Below are positions 8,610 to 17,201 of a stretch of DNA of 64,000 nucleotides, piece after piece (the stretch's first letter is position 1; every line of letters starts with the position of its first letter). A program made the translations under genes and the position numbers. Below the pieces are notes generated by a model. That model saw nothing but the letters and a program-made list of their open reading frames with translations, had not been told where the DNA came from and made no database searches. This DNA is from Bacteroidetes bacterium RIFCSPLOWO2_12_FULL_35_15 (GTDB taxonomy: Bacteria; Bacteroidota; Bacteroidia; 2-12-FULL-35-15), in assembly GCA_001769385.1 (NCBI GenBank), contig MEPB01000049.1, positions 62,001 through 126,000 on the forward strand. Direction: 5' to 3'.

Positions 8610-10427
8610 ATGGCAGAAACATTATCAGCTCCTGTAGAGCTACAAGAATTCGACTGGAGTTCAGTTGGAAAAAAAGGTGAATCATACACGAAAGATGAGC
8701 GTGAGAAATTAGACGCGATGTATGAGAAAACCTTGAAATCAGTTGCCGCAAATGAAATCATTGACGGTAAAGTGGTATCAAAAAACAGTAAAGAAGTTGT
8801 TGTGAACATTGGATACAAATCGGATGGTGTAGTTCAATTATCTGAATTTCGTTACAATCCTGATCTGAAAATTGGTGATATTGTTGAAGTTTATGTGGAA
8901 AGCCAGGAAGATAAAAGCGGTCAGCTGATCCTTTCTCATAAAACTGCTCGTGCCATGAAATCATGGGATAGAGTTAATCAAGCACTTAATAACAATGAAA
9001 TTATTAAAGGATATGTAAAATGCCGTACAAAAGGTGGTTTGATCGCTGATGTATTTGGTATTGAAGCATTCTTACCAGGTTCGCAAATTGATGTGAAGCC
9101 TATTCGTGATTACGATGTTTACGTTGGTAAAACAATGGAATTTAAAGTTGTGAAAATCAACAATGAGTTCAAAAATGTTGTTGTATCTCACAAAGCACTT
9201 ATCGAAGCTGAATTAGAACTTCAGAAAAAAGAGATCATTTCTAAATTAGAAAAAGGTCAGGTATTAGAAGGTACTGTTAAAAATATCACTTCTTATGGTG
9301 TGTTTATTGATCTTGGTGGTGTTGACGGATTGATCCATATTACCGACTTATCTTGGGGACGTATCAATCATCCTGAAGAAATTGTTAAATTGGATCAGAA
9401 GATCAATGTTGTTATCCTTGATTTTGATAATGAGAAAAAACGTATTGCTTTAGGCTTGAAACAACTTTCTCAACATCCTTGGGATTCATTAAAAGCTGAT
9501 TTAGCTGTTGGTGATAAGATCAAAGGAAAAGTAGTTGTTATTGCTGATTATGGTGCATTTGTTGAAATCGCTCCTGGTGTGGAAGGTTTGATCCACGTAT
9601 CAGAAATGAGCTGGAGCCAGCATTTACGTACTGCACACGATTTCTTGAAAGTGGGTGAAGAAGTAGAAGCTCAGGTTTTAACGCTTGATCGTGAAGAACG
9701 CAAAATGTCTTTAGGTATTAAACAATTAATGCCTGACCCTTGGTCAGTAGTATTGGATAAATATGCTAAAGGAACGAAACACACTGCAACTGTTCGCAAC
9801 TTTACCAACTTCGGTATTTTTGTTGAATTAGAAGAAGGTGTTGATGGTTTAATTCATATTTCTGATCTATCTTGGTCTAAAAAAATCAAACATCCTTCTG
9901 AATTCACTAAAATTGGCGATAAAATAGATGTTGTTGTTTTAGAAATAGATGGAGAAAACCGCAGATTAAGTTTAGGACACAAACAATTGGAAGAAAATCC
10001 ATGGGATGTGTTTGAAACCATCTTTACTGTTGACTCGATCCACCAAGGAACTATTATCAATGTAATGGAAAAAGGTGCTATCGTTTCAATGCCTTATGGT
10101 GTTGAAGCATTTTGCCCAACCCGTCACTTGGTGAAAGCAGATGGTTCTTCTGCAAAAGTGGAAGAAGTATTGGATTTCAAAATCCTTGAGTTTAACAAAG
10201 AAGGCAAGAAAATAATTGTTTCTCACAGCAAAATAAACGAAGAAGTAGTTGCTGCTGAAAAAACTGCCGTTGCTAATGAAAAGAAAGCAGAAGCAGAAGA
10301 AACAGTTAAAGCAGTTAAAAAAGTAAAAAGTAGTGTTGAGAAAACAACATTAGGCGATATGGATGTTCTTTCAAATCTGAAAGCAGATATGGAAGAGTCA
10401 GAAAAAAAGTCTAAAAAATCTGAATAA
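8610..10427 (+). CDS. rpsA: 30S ribosomal protein S1
   Basis: 605 residues with six S1 (OB-fold) repeats, roughly at 49-118, 132-200, 217-285, 302-372, 389-459 and 474-545. Repeats 3-5 carry the strongest signature (GVFIDLGGVDGLIHITDLSW, GAFVEIAPGVEGLIHVSEMSW, GIFVELEEGVDGLIHISDLSW). A Lys/Glu/Ala-rich tail follows. S1 binds mRNA on the 30S subunit; in Bacteroidota, where Shine-Dalgarno sequences are weak, it is thought to be important for initiation. Upstream of the ATG I see no Shine-Dalgarno, in keeping with that. Confidence 0.97.
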   Translation: MAETLSAPVELQEFDWSSVGKKGESYTKDEREKLDAMYEKTLKSVAANEIIDGKVVSKNSKEVVVNIGYKSDGVVQLSEFRYNPDLKIGDIVEVYVESQEDKSGQLILSHKTARAMKSWDRVNQALNNNEIIKGYVKCRTKGGLIADVFGIEAFLPGSQIDVKPIRDYDVYVGKTMEFKVVKINNEFKNVVVSHKALIEAELELQKKEIISKLEKGQVLEGTVKNITSYGVFIDLGGVDGLIHITDLSWGRINHPEEIVKLDQKINVVILDFDNEKKRIALGLKQLSQHPWDSLKADLAVGDKIKGKVVVIADYGAFVEIAPGVEGLIHVSEMSWSQHLRTAHDFLKVGEEVEAQVLTLDREERKMSLGIKQLMPDPWSVVLDKYAKGTKHTATVRNFTNFGIFVELEEGVDGLIHISDLSWSKKIKHPSEFTKIGDKIDVVVLEIDGENRRLSLGHKQLEENPWDVFETIFTVDSIHQGTIINVMEKGAIVSMPYGVEAFCPTRHLVKADGSSAKVEEVLDFKILEFNKEGKKIIVSHSKINEEVVAAEKTAVANEKKAEAEETVKAVKKVKSSVEKTTLGDMDVLSNLKADMEESEKKSKKSE

Positions 10428-10490
10428 TATTTTGTAAGCAATACACGGCTCACAAAATCTAAAAATCACGCCATGGTTTTTAGGAAAAAA

Positions 10491-10516
10491 GGTCGTCTCT
10501 TTGAGACGGCCTTTTT
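10491..10516 (+). terminator. Intrinsic terminator of rpsA
   Basis: ggtcgtctc (10491-10499), a three-base loop and gagacggcc (10503-10511) form a 9-bp stem with one G-U pair, followed by ttttt. It lies 64 bp after the rpsA stop. Confidence 0.88.
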
Positions 10517-10533
10517 ATTTGATTTATTTTGGT

Positions 10534-11100
10534 TTAAAAATGAACAGCCAAACCAAATGTAGAAACTCCGGATGAAAGATCAAGAAACAATCCTGCTTTG
10601 TTATTTAAGTGATATTCTGATCCTATATGAAGATCAAGATACAAAGGTCCGGTACCTTCATTAACAGTTGTAGTTCCATAATACCCACTTTCCCATGTGG
10701 TTTTTCTATAGGCAAACCCCACAGAACCGGCTAAATAAAAATCCCATTTAGGACCTGCTTTTAATAATTGGTCAAAATAATACGTGGCTTTTAGTCCAAG
10801 CGGAATTACTGTTTGATGATAGTAGTAATTTCTGTAAGGATAATGAGAATTACTTCCCCAGTAATAATAGTTTTTATAGGTGTAAAAAGATATGAAAGGA
10901 GCAAGCGTAAAGTTTTTAGCTACATCAAATTCAAAGTCGGCATGAACAACTGGCATCGAGTGTCCAACATATCCATAATATCCCACACCTATTCCCAGGT
11001 TTAATGTTTTGCCATACTTTTCGGCAGAAGCAACTTCCTGTGAGTTACCATAAAAAGCGAAACAAGTAATTGTTGTAAGTACTAAAATTATTTTTTTCAT
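10534..11100 (-). CDS. Exported beta-barrel-like protein (outer-membrane-protein type)
   Basis: About 188 residues from the ATG at 11100 (an upstream in-frame ATG at 11118 would add six residues before the signal peptide). The signal peptide MKKIILVLTTITCFAFYGNS is followed by alternating hydrophobic/aromatic strands (LGIGVGYYGYVG, FTLAPFISFYTYKNYYYW, HQTVIPLGLKATYYF, WDFYLAGSVGFAYRK, LYLDLHIGSEYHL) and ends in a strand closing with Phe (STFGLAVHF), as expected for a small outer-membrane beta-barrel. Specific function unknown. It is convergent with rpsA and lies in a row with two other envelope proteins. Confidence 0.75.
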   Translation of the reverse strand: MKKIILVLTTITCFAFYGNSQEVASAEKYGKTLNLGIGVGYYGYVGHSMPVVHADFEFDVAKNFTLAPFISFYTYKNYYYWGSNSHYPYRNYYYHQTVIPLGLKATYYFDQLLKAGPKWDFYLAGSVGFAYRKTTWESGYYGTTTVNEGTGPLYLDLHIGSEYHLNNKAGLFLDLSSGVSTFGLAVHF

Positions 11101-11147
11101 TTTTTTTATTGTTAGCATTAGTTGAATATGATTTTATTTTTTTCAAT

Positions 11148-11573
11148 TTATTTAATGTTTTGAACTGTTAAATCTTTAATGGCTTTAACTAGTTCATCCA
11201 TATCATGATTAAACTCCTCTTTGAATTTCATCCATTTTTCCACTCCTTCTTCCTTATATTCAGTCAGGTTTTTATTCAGTTCATTATTTTTTTGTTCAAG
11301 TTGATCCACCATTTTATTTGCTTCAACTCTGACTTTTAGATCTGTAGTTACCATTTTTTCTTTCAGGATGGCAAGTTGTTCTTTATTATTATTAATTCTC
11401 ACTTCTGCCTCAGATTTGAATTGAATCCATTCTTCTTTTGCTTTTGCAGCTATTTCAGATTCGCTCACATTTTCTTTGGACCCTTCCTCTTTTTTTTCTG
11501 AAGGTCTGCAAGCAGTAATAATTGAAATTTCAAAAAGTCCGATTATTGCTAGTATTAAGATTTTTTTTATCAT
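11148..11573 (-). CDS. Coiled-coil lipoprotein resembling the sll1863 stress family
   Basis: 141 residues. A lipobox ends at C22 (ISIITAC), so the mature protein should be lipid-anchored. The rest is charged amphipathic helix: two long heptad-like stretches (about 42-90 and 92-138) with EEWIQFKSEAEVRINNNKEQL and EGVEKWMKFKEEFNHDMDEL, a layout I recall from sll1863-type stress-response proteins. Function not established. It shares strand and neighbourhood with the DUF6600 and lmo0937-type genes, which suggests an envelope-stress grouping by inference. Confidence 0.65.
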   Translation of the reverse strand: MIKKILILAIIGLFEISIITACRPSEKKEEGSKENVSESEIAAKAKEEWIQFKSEAEVRINNNKEQLAILKEKMVTTDLKVRVEANKMVDQLEQKNNELNKNLTEYKEEGVEKWMKFKEEFNHDMDELVKAIKDLTVQNIK

Positions 11574-11624
11574 GATTTCTTTTTATTTAGTGTAAAAAAT
11601 TATTAAAAATTAGTCGATTTTATT

Positions 11625-12965
11625 TCAATCTCTCTTACGAGGAGGTGGCGCTTGTTTTTTATTTTCCTTTGGTTGAATTATTTTTTGAGGTTGTTCCTGT
11701 TTTCTTTGTTCCTGTCGAGGTGGTGGTGGCTGACTCTTCTTTTCATTCATTTTTGGCTGAACTGTTTTTGGTTGCTGCTCCTGTTTCCTCTGTTCTTTTG
11801 GAACTTGTTGTTGTTGAGGTTTCTTAATTTCTTGTTTCGGCTGAACTGTTTTTGGTTGCTGCTCCTGTTTCCTCTGTTCTTTTGGAACTTGTTGTTGTTG
11901 AGGTTGCTTAATTTCTTCTTTCGGCTGAACTGTTTTTGGTTGTTGTTCCTGTTTTTTCTGCTCTTTTGGAACTTGTTGTTGTTGAGGTTTCATAATTTCT
12001 TCTTTCGGCTGAACTGTTTTTGGTTGTTGTTCCTGTTCCCTCTGCTCTTTTGGAACTTGTTGTTGTTGAGGTTTCATAATTTCTTCTTTCGGCTGAACTG
12101 TTTTTGGTTGTTGTTCTTGCTTTTTAGGCTCAGTCTTCTGAGCTGGTTCCCCGGATTTTCTTTCCGAAACAGGTTTTACTTCTTTCTTTTCAGCTATTTT
12201 TGAAGGCTTGACATTCGCATTAGCAGCTTTTGTTATTGCGGGCTTATAAATAGTAAGTTGGTCATTTTTCAGTGACTGTCCCCGTTCCGTACTTTCTTTG
12301 ATAGAAATTGCTTTTATTTCAGATCCACGGGCTTTTTCCACATCCTCTCGCTTGGGTCCGGCAATATATGTGGTATTACTACTGTTATCAACATACGTAT
12401 TATTAATCACCGTTGAATTGTTGATATAGGTTGTATTATTTTTTCGTGGACCATAATAGTTATAAATATCATTTCTACCCATATATTGCTCATTCACAAA
12501 AACCCAATGATCATGGGGAGGATTGTAACCGCCTCCCAATGCGATTGTAAGTGAGATATTTGGTCCTAAAGGTGCCCATCCATAATAATTTGGACTTGTT
12601 CTCCAGCATACCCAAGCTGGACCCCAGATATTATCAGGCATCCAGATCCAACCGTAATAATCATCATAATCCCAACGTCCATAGTGAAATGGTGCCCATC
12701 CCCAGCTGTAATAAGATACCCAGGTCCAGCCAAAATCTGTAAATACCCAATGACCATTGCTGGAATAAGGCATAAATTCAGGCCCATAATTAGGGACCCA
12801 TACATAACCGTAATTCGGATAATTGACCCATAGGCCATATGGACTCAAATCATCATAAAAAACCTGGAAACTAACTGACACCTGAGCTGTTGCTCTTTGC
12901 GGTGCCACCATGGTTGCTACATTCATTATGATCAGCAACGTGAACATTTTGATTAGAAATTTCAT
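11625..12965 (-). CDS. DUF6600 domain protein with Gln/Pro/Lys-rich repeat tail
   Basis: 446 residues. A signal peptide (about 1-27, ending ATAQ) precedes a domain dense in Trp, Tyr and Gly (about 28-175; YDDLSPYGLWVNYPNYGYVW, GHWVFTDFGWTWVSYYSWGW, WGPAWVCWRTSPNYYGWAPL), the YXWGXW-type pattern of DUF6600. A disordered tail from about residue 255 consists of 28-residue units such as EQQPKTVQPKEEIMKPQQQ. The protein is exported; no enzyme motif is seen. The plus strand is open over part of the tail (11652-12203), but this only reflects the repeat and is not a gene. Confidence 0.85.
   Translation of the reverse strand: MKFLIKMFTLLIIMNVATMVAPQRATAQVSVSFQVFYDDLSPYGLWVNYPNYGYVWVPNYGPEFMPYSSNGHWVFTDFGWTWVSYYSWGWAPFHYGRWDYDDYYGWIWMPDNIWGPAWVCWRTSPNYYGWAPLGPNISLTIALGGGYNPPHDHWVFVNEQYMGRNDIYNYYGPRKNNTTYINNSTVINNTYVDNSSNTTYIAGPKREDVEKARGSEIKAISIKESTERGQSLKNDQLTIYKPAITKAANANVKPSKIAEKKEVKPVSERKSGEPAQKTEPKKQEQQPKTVQPKEEIMKPQQQQVPKEQREQEQQPKTVQPKEEIMKPQQQQVPKEQKKQEQQPKTVQPKEEIKQPQQQQVPKEQRKQEQQPKTVQPKQEIKKPQQQQVPKEQRKQEQQPKTVQPKMNEKKSQPPPPRQEQRKQEQPQKIIQPKENKKQAPPPRKRD
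11628..12128 (-). repeat. 84-bp in-frame tandem repeat in the DUF6600 gene
   Basis: The word ttttggaacttg recurs at 11796, 11880, 11964 and 12048, exactly 84 bp apart, giving four close copies of a 28-residue unit. Two degenerate copies follow towards the C-terminus. Units differ by only a few bases, so copy number could change by slippage or recombination without a frameshift. Confidence 0.9.
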
Positions 12966-13016
12966 TTCTTTAATTTTTAATTATTCTTGAATAGGAGTGT
13001 AAAACAAATAGCTATT

Positions 13017-13172
13017 TTAAACAGGTCTTCTTCCTCCAATTATTCTAAGAAGCACTGCTATAATAGCAACAACAAGAAGTATGTGAATAATTCCACCAGC
13101 ATTGTATCCTAAAAATCCAATGGCCCAAATAATTACAAGAATAACTGCTGCGTAATAAAGTAAATTTTCCAT
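13017..13172 (-). CDS. lmo0937-type small membrane protein
   Basis: 51-residue membrane peptide starting MENLLYYAAVILVIIWAIGF, with two hydrophobic spans (about 4-21 and 26-43) and a basic end (GGRRPV), the pattern of lmo0937-family proteins. An upstream in-frame ATG at 13202 is possible, but the -7 element at 13200-13207 would overlap it, so ATG 13172 is preferred. The family is commonly stress-associated; molecular role unknown. Confidence 0.75.
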   Translation of the reverse strand: MENLLYYAAVILVIIWAIGFLGYNAGGIIHILLVVAIIAVLLRIIGGRRPV

Positions 13173-13199
13173 GTTTGATTTGTTTTTATAATTTAAGAA

Positions 13200-13207
13200 C
13201 AAAACTA
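13200..13207 (-). promoter_or_regulatory. -7 element for the lmo0937-type gene
   Basis: On the minus strand this reads TAGTTTTG, matching TAnnTTTG. Transcription would start near 13195, about 23 nt before the ATG at 13172. Confidence 0.6.
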
Positions 13208-13252
13208 AAAAGATGAGAACCCGAATGGAATTGAATTGCGCAAGTAAATGAA

Positions 13253-13264
13253 TGATTTAAATCA
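13253..13264. promoter_or_regulatory. Fnr/Crp-like palindrome TGATttaaATCA
   Basis: A perfect TGAT-N4-ATCA palindrome, the core pattern of Fnr-type binding sites, upstream of the lmo0937-type gene. Its centre is about 58 bp from the last base of the -7 element, placing it near -63 relative to the likely start, a typical class I activator position. Regulator identity is unknown. Confidence 0.45.
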
Positions 13265-13308
13265 AAAGGATGAGGAAGATGAAATAGGGTAGGAATAAAT
13301 AAACCAGT

Positions 13309-14166
13309 TTAATACAATGATTGTCCTCTCAAATATGCTACAATTACAACCGCTTCTTTCGCTTCCTTCACATCATGTACACGCAAAATTTTTGCGCCTT
13401 TTTGTAGAGCAATGGTGTTAAGTATAGTTGTTCCATTCAGAGCATCCTTGGCTGAAACATTTAATAATTTATTGATCATTGATTTTCGGGAAAATCCAAC
13501 CAATAATGGCAAATGGAAGGAATGGAATTTTTCCATTTCTTTTAATAATTGATAATTGTGTTCCAATGTTTTTCCAAAACCAAATCCGGGATCGAGAATT
13601 ATTTTGTTAAATCCCAATGAGTTTAATTCTTTTATTTTAGCAGCAAAAAAGGAATACACTTCTTCCGTTACATTTTCATATTCAGGTTTTTTCTGCATGG
13701 TTTCAGGTGTTCCCTGTATATGCATTAAAATATAAGGTACATTCAGTTTTGCAATGGTTTCAAACATTGTTGCATCCATTGTTCCGCCCGAAATATCATT
13801 GATGATGTTTGCACCGGCTTCAACAGCTTTTTCGGCAACCCCAGAACGAAATGTATCGGCTGAAAGAAGAATTTCAGGGAAGTGTTTTCTTACAGATTTT
13901 ATAGCCTTTATCAATTGAGATGCTTCTTCTTCTTCCGAAATGTTTTTAGCACCCGGGCGGGTAGAGTAGGCTCCTATATCAATTATTTCCGCTCCGTTCT
14001 TTATCAGTATTTTTGTTTGTGAAAGCCAGTTTTCTTCGGAATTATACTGTCCGCCATCATAAAAAGAATCGCTGGTAACATTTAAAATTCCCATCACAAC
14101 AGGTGATGAATCTTGCTTAAAAATCCGTTCCGTTTTTTGAGAAAAATCAGTATCTTGTGCGCTCAT
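13309..14166 (-). CDS. folP: Dihydropteroate synthase
   Basis: 285-residue TIM-barrel enzyme of folate synthesis that joins p-aminobenzoate to dihydropterin pyrophosphate. Signatures are GILNVTSDSFYDGG (about 26-39), IDIGAYSTRPGA (about 62-73), NIINDISGG (about 119-127), ILDPGFGFGKT and the C-terminal RVHDVKEAKEA. It is divergent from the DUF1599 gene across a repeat-rich spacer. Confidence 0.96.
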   Translation of the reverse strand: MSAQDTDFSQKTERIFKQDSSPVVMGILNVTSDSFYDGGQYNSEENWLSQTKILIKNGAEIIDIGAYSTRPGAKNISEEEEASQLIKAIKSVRKHFPEILLSADTFRSGVAEKAVEAGANIINDISGGTMDATMFETIAKLNVPYILMHIQGTPETMQKKPEYENVTEEVYSFFAAKIKELNSLGFNKIILDPGFGFGKTLEHNYQLLKEMEKFHSFHLPLLVGFSRKSMINKLLNVSAKDALNGTTILNTIALQKGAKILRVHDVKEAKEAVVIVAYLRGQSLY

Positions 14167-14170
14167 TATT

Positions 14171-14283
14171 GGTTAATTTGTAAAATAAGTTAAATAGGTT
14201 AATTAGGTTGGATAAGTTAATTGAGTTTGGGCTGCAAAATAGAAAAGCCTAAATTAACCAATCACTCAATCAACCAATCAACT
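14171..14283. repeat. Imperfect inverted repeat made of GGTTAATT-type words
   Basis: Between divergent folP and the DUF1599 gene, the left half (14171-14232) contains ggttaatt, aggttaattaggttgg and aagttaattgagtttgggct. The right half (14246-14283) contains roughly the reverse complement (agcctaaattaacca, atcactcaatcaaccaatca). The halves could pair imperfectly. The same vocabulary occurs at 592-684. Confidence 0.5.
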
Positions 14284-14292
14284 AAATAAAAT

Positions 14293-14832
14293 ATGAATAA
14301 AACTTCTACTCAATACGATTCCGCAATTGCTACTTGCAAAGATATTTTTTTGAAAAAAATGAAAGATTACGGAACAGCTTGGCGAATTTTAAGAACAAGT
14401 TCCATTACCGATCAAATTTTTATCAAAGCTCAGCGTATCCGCAATATAGAGGACAAAGGTACTCAAAAAATCTCTGAAGATATCCGTTCTGAGTATATCG
14501 GGATTGTAAATTATTCCATTATCGGATTAATTCAATTGGATCTGAAAAATGATACCCGAATGGAGCTTCCTGCAAAGGAAGTTAGTATTTTGTTTGATAA
14601 ATATGCAAATGAGGCAAAGAGTTTGATGGAGAATAAAAATCATGATTATGGTGAAGCATGGCGTGATATGAGAGTTAGTTCATTAACCGATCTTATTTTA
14701 GTGAAGCTGTTGCGTGTAAAGCAAATAGAAGATAATAAAGGTGAAACCATCATCTCAGAAGGGATTGATGCTAATTTTCATGATATGATTAATTATGCTA
14801 TTTTTGCCTTGATCAAATTGTCTGAATTGTAA
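14293..14832 (+). CDS. DUF1599 domain protein (duplicated domain)
   Basis: 179 residues made of two homologous halves: YGTAWRILRTSSITDQIFIK (about 27-46) is echoed by YGEAWRDMRVSSLTDLILVK (about 119-138), and each is followed by QRIRNIEDKG / LRVKQIEDNKG and an NYSIIGLIQL / NYAIFALIKL helix. This is DUF1599, a Bacteroidota family commonly next to folP and the BT_3928-type gene, as here. Its conserved YGxAWR pattern suggests nucleotide-phosphate binding, but function is not established. Confidence 0.88.
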   Translation: MNKTSTQYDSAIATCKDIFLKKMKDYGTAWRILRTSSITDQIFIKAQRIRNIEDKGTQKISEDIRSEYIGIVNYSIIGLIQLDLKNDTRMELPAKEVSILFDKYANEAKSLMENKNHDYGEAWRDMRVSSLTDLILVKLLRVKQIEDNKGETIISEGIDANFHDMINYAIFALIKLSEL

Positions 14833-14864
14833 TCTGTATCTAGTAAAACTAATTCTTTTCAATT

Positions 14865-15977
14865 ATGAAAATTGTTACAAACATTGTTCGAATCTTAACA
14901 GGCTTACTGTTTATTTTTTCAGGCTTCATAAAAGCAAATGATTCACTCGGTTTCGCCTACAAATTAGTAGAGTATTTTGAAGTTTTCGGAACACATTTTT
15001 TAATTCCTGTTGCATTGCCATTGGCAATGTTTATTTGCATTTTCGAGATTGTTCTTGGGTTTACTTTGTTGATGGGAGCGCGAACCAAATTAACGCTTTG
15101 GCTACTTTTGTTAATGATCGTTTTCTTTACATTTCTTACATTTTATTCAGCCTACTATCAAAAAGTATTAAGTTGTGGCTGTTTTGGTGATGCTATACCA
15201 CTTACTCCCTGGCAATCGTTTACTAAGGATCTGGTTTTATTAACCATGATCATCATTCTATTTATTGGTAAGCAATATATTAACCCGGTTGTTGGACCCC
15301 GATTTGAAAATATTTTGTTGATCATTATTCTTGCAGGAACAACAGCTTTCCCGATATATACCTATAACTATCTTCCGGTTATTGATTTCCGGCCTTTTGC
15401 CATTGGAAAAAACATACCGGCTCAAACAGTTGGAATTCCGGATGAATTAAAATATTTTTATATATTAAAAGATAAGAAAACAGGAGAAACAAAAGAGTTT
15501 GAAAAATTTCCACCTGACTATGAGAAGGATTATGATTATGTTGACAACAGAACTGAAGTAACTAAAAAAGGAATAGAACCCAAAATAAAAGATTTTAGCA
15601 TTTCTGATTTGAATGGTTCTGATTATACACAGGAAATTATTGAAAATCCGAACTACAATTTTTTATTGATCTGTTATGACCTTGACAAAACTGATAAGGA
15701 TGTTTTTGGAAAAATAAATGATTTTGCGACATTATGTAAACAGGATAGTGTAACATTTATTGCTCTTACTTCATCTACAAAAGAAACAATAGATAAATTC
15801 AAACAGGATACAAAAACCAATATTGATTTTTACAATTCGGATGGAACGGTATTAAAAACGATGATTCGTTCTAATCCCGGATTAATGATGTTAAAAGGCG
15901 GGACAGTGATTGATATGTGGCATTATCACAAATTTCCTTCTTTTAACGATGTAAAAGAAAAATATTTTAAGAAATAA
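14865..15977 (+). CDS. BT_3928-type protein with DoxX-like membrane domain
   Basis: 370 residues. The N-terminal half (about 1-155) is a four-helix DoxX/MauE-like membrane domain starting VTNIVRILTGLLFIFSGFIK, with SCGCFGDAIPLTPWQSF between helices (a Cys-x-Cys pair, as in MauE-like redox proteins). A further span near 152-170 leads to an exported C-terminal domain (about 235-368) that looks thioredoxin-like in secondary structure (FLLICYDLD, TFIALTSS) but has no CxxC. Possible role in periplasmic redox, not proven. Position between DUF1599 and tpiA is conserved in the phylum. Confidence 0.82.
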   Translation: MKIVTNIVRILTGLLFIFSGFIKANDSLGFAYKLVEYFEVFGTHFLIPVALPLAMFICIFEIVLGFTLLMGARTKLTLWLLLLMIVFFTFLTFYSAYYQKVLSCGCFGDAIPLTPWQSFTKDLVLLTMIIILFIGKQYINPVVGPRFENILLIIILAGTTAFPIYTYNYLPVIDFRPFAIGKNIPAQTVGIPDELKYFYILKDKKTGETKEFEKFPPDYEKDYDYVDNRTEVTKKGIEPKIKDFSISDLNGSDYTQEIIENPNYNFLLICYDLDKTDKDVFGKINDFATLCKQDSVTFIALTSSTKETIDKFKQDTKTNIDFYNSDGTVLKTMIRSNPGLMMLKGGTVIDMWHYHKFPSFNDVKEKYFKK

Positions 15978-15983
15978 AAACTT

Positions 15984-17063
15984 GTGATAAAATTTATAGT
16001 TAAGCGCTTATTTTATGGCTTCCTTGTTCTGCTTGGAGTTATTACCGTAGTTTTTTTGTTATTTAATGTATTGCCTGGTGATCCGGCTCGTATGATGCTG
16101 GGGCAGCGTGCCGACCAAGCATCAATTGATGCCATCAATAAAGATCTTGGTCGCGATAAGCCCATGACCACTCAGTTTTTAATGTATCTGAACGACCTTT
16201 CTCCCATATCTGTTCATGATGCTGAAAACAAAGAACATTTTTTGTATTTGAGTCCTGAAAAATATTCATCCTATCAAAAATTATTTCCTGTTTCGAAAAC
16301 AAAAGTGGTTGTTTTAAAATACCCATACTTACGAAGGTCTTATATCACCAAGAGGAAAGTGGCTGATATTATTAAAGAAACACTTCCTGAAACCACTGTA
16401 CTTGCATTTTCTGCCATCCTGTTCGGTTCTTTTTTTGGAATATTATTGGGTGTTTTTTCTGCTATCAAAAAAAATACATTCTTCGATAAGTTCTCTTTGA
16501 TCTTCGCCATTTTTGGTATGGCCCTGCCTTCGTTTTTTGTAGGATTGATCATTGCCTGGTTCTTTGGTTTCATATTGCGCGATTATACCGGATTGAGTCA
16601 TGTCGGTTCATTATATTATACAGATGATTTCGGAGACGAACATCTGGCATTGAAAAATTTAATATTACCTACTGTAACGCTTGGTTTGCGTCCATTGGCA
16701 ATCATTATTCAGTTGACCCGTAGTTCTTTGTTGGATGTGTTATCACAAGATTATATCAGAACAGCAACTGCAAAAGGCTTAAGTTTTTACAAAGTTGTTT
16801 TTAAACATGCTCTGAAAAATGCACTTAATCCTGTTATTACCGCTATTTCTGGATGGTTTGCCGGATTAATGGCAGGTGCGGTTTTTGTTGAAATTATCTT
16901 CAACTGGAAAGGTATAGGATACGAGGTTGTGGATGCATTAAACAAAAACGACTTGCCTGTAGTTATGGGTGCAACGCTGATTTTTGCAGTAGTTTTTGTG
17001 GTAATAAATATTGCAGTTGATATTATTTACGGAGTTTTAGATCCACGTGTGAGAGTCCAGTAG
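15984..17063 (+). CDS. ABC transporter permease, DppB type
   Basis: 359-residue inner-membrane permease of the peptide/nickel class. Start is GTG at 15984, 7 bp after the previous stop. N-terminal span FIVKRLFYGFLVLLGVITVVF and the segment FNVLPGDPARMMLGQRA are typical, and the EAA-like loop reads RTATAKGLSFYKVVFKHALKNALNPVITA. A loop of about 50 residues after the first span separates it from the core spans. No second permease, ATPase or binding protein lies beside it; in Bacteroidota this gene is often separated from its partners. Confidence 0.9.
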   Translation: MIKFIVKRLFYGFLVLLGVITVVFLLFNVLPGDPARMMLGQRADQASIDAINKDLGRDKPMTTQFLMYLNDLSPISVHDAENKEHFLYLSPEKYSSYQKLFPVSKTKVVVLKYPYLRRSYITKRKVADIIKETLPETTVLAFSAILFGSFFGILLGVFSAIKKNTFFDKFSLIFAIFGMALPSFFVGLIIAWFFGFILRDYTGLSHVGSLYYTDDFGDEHLALKNLILPTVTLGLRPLAIIIQLTRSSLLDVLSQDYIRTATAKGLSFYKVVFKHALKNALNPVITAISGWFAGLMAGAVFVEIIFNWKGIGYEVVDALNKNDLPVVMGATLIFAVVFVVINIAVDIIYGVLDPRVRVQ

Positions 17064-17201
17064 GTTAGAATAAAACGAATTTTCTGGTTACGAATACCAA
17101 TGATACTAATTTACTAAAAACATAAATACAAACATTGGTAAATTGATACAACTCGTTATTTTAAACAAAAGCAGGAATAAACCTTTATAAAGAATAAGAG
17201 C

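Noticed and set aside
11628-12128. CRISPR-like regular repeat
   Set aside because: The 84-bp units are in-frame protein repeats with no unique spacers and no cas genes nearby.
11652-12203. Long open plus-strand frame (184 codons)
   Set aside because: It is antisense to the DUF6600 repeat and only arises because the 84-bp unit lacks stops in that frame; the Leu/Phe-rich product is the mirror of Gln/Lys codons.
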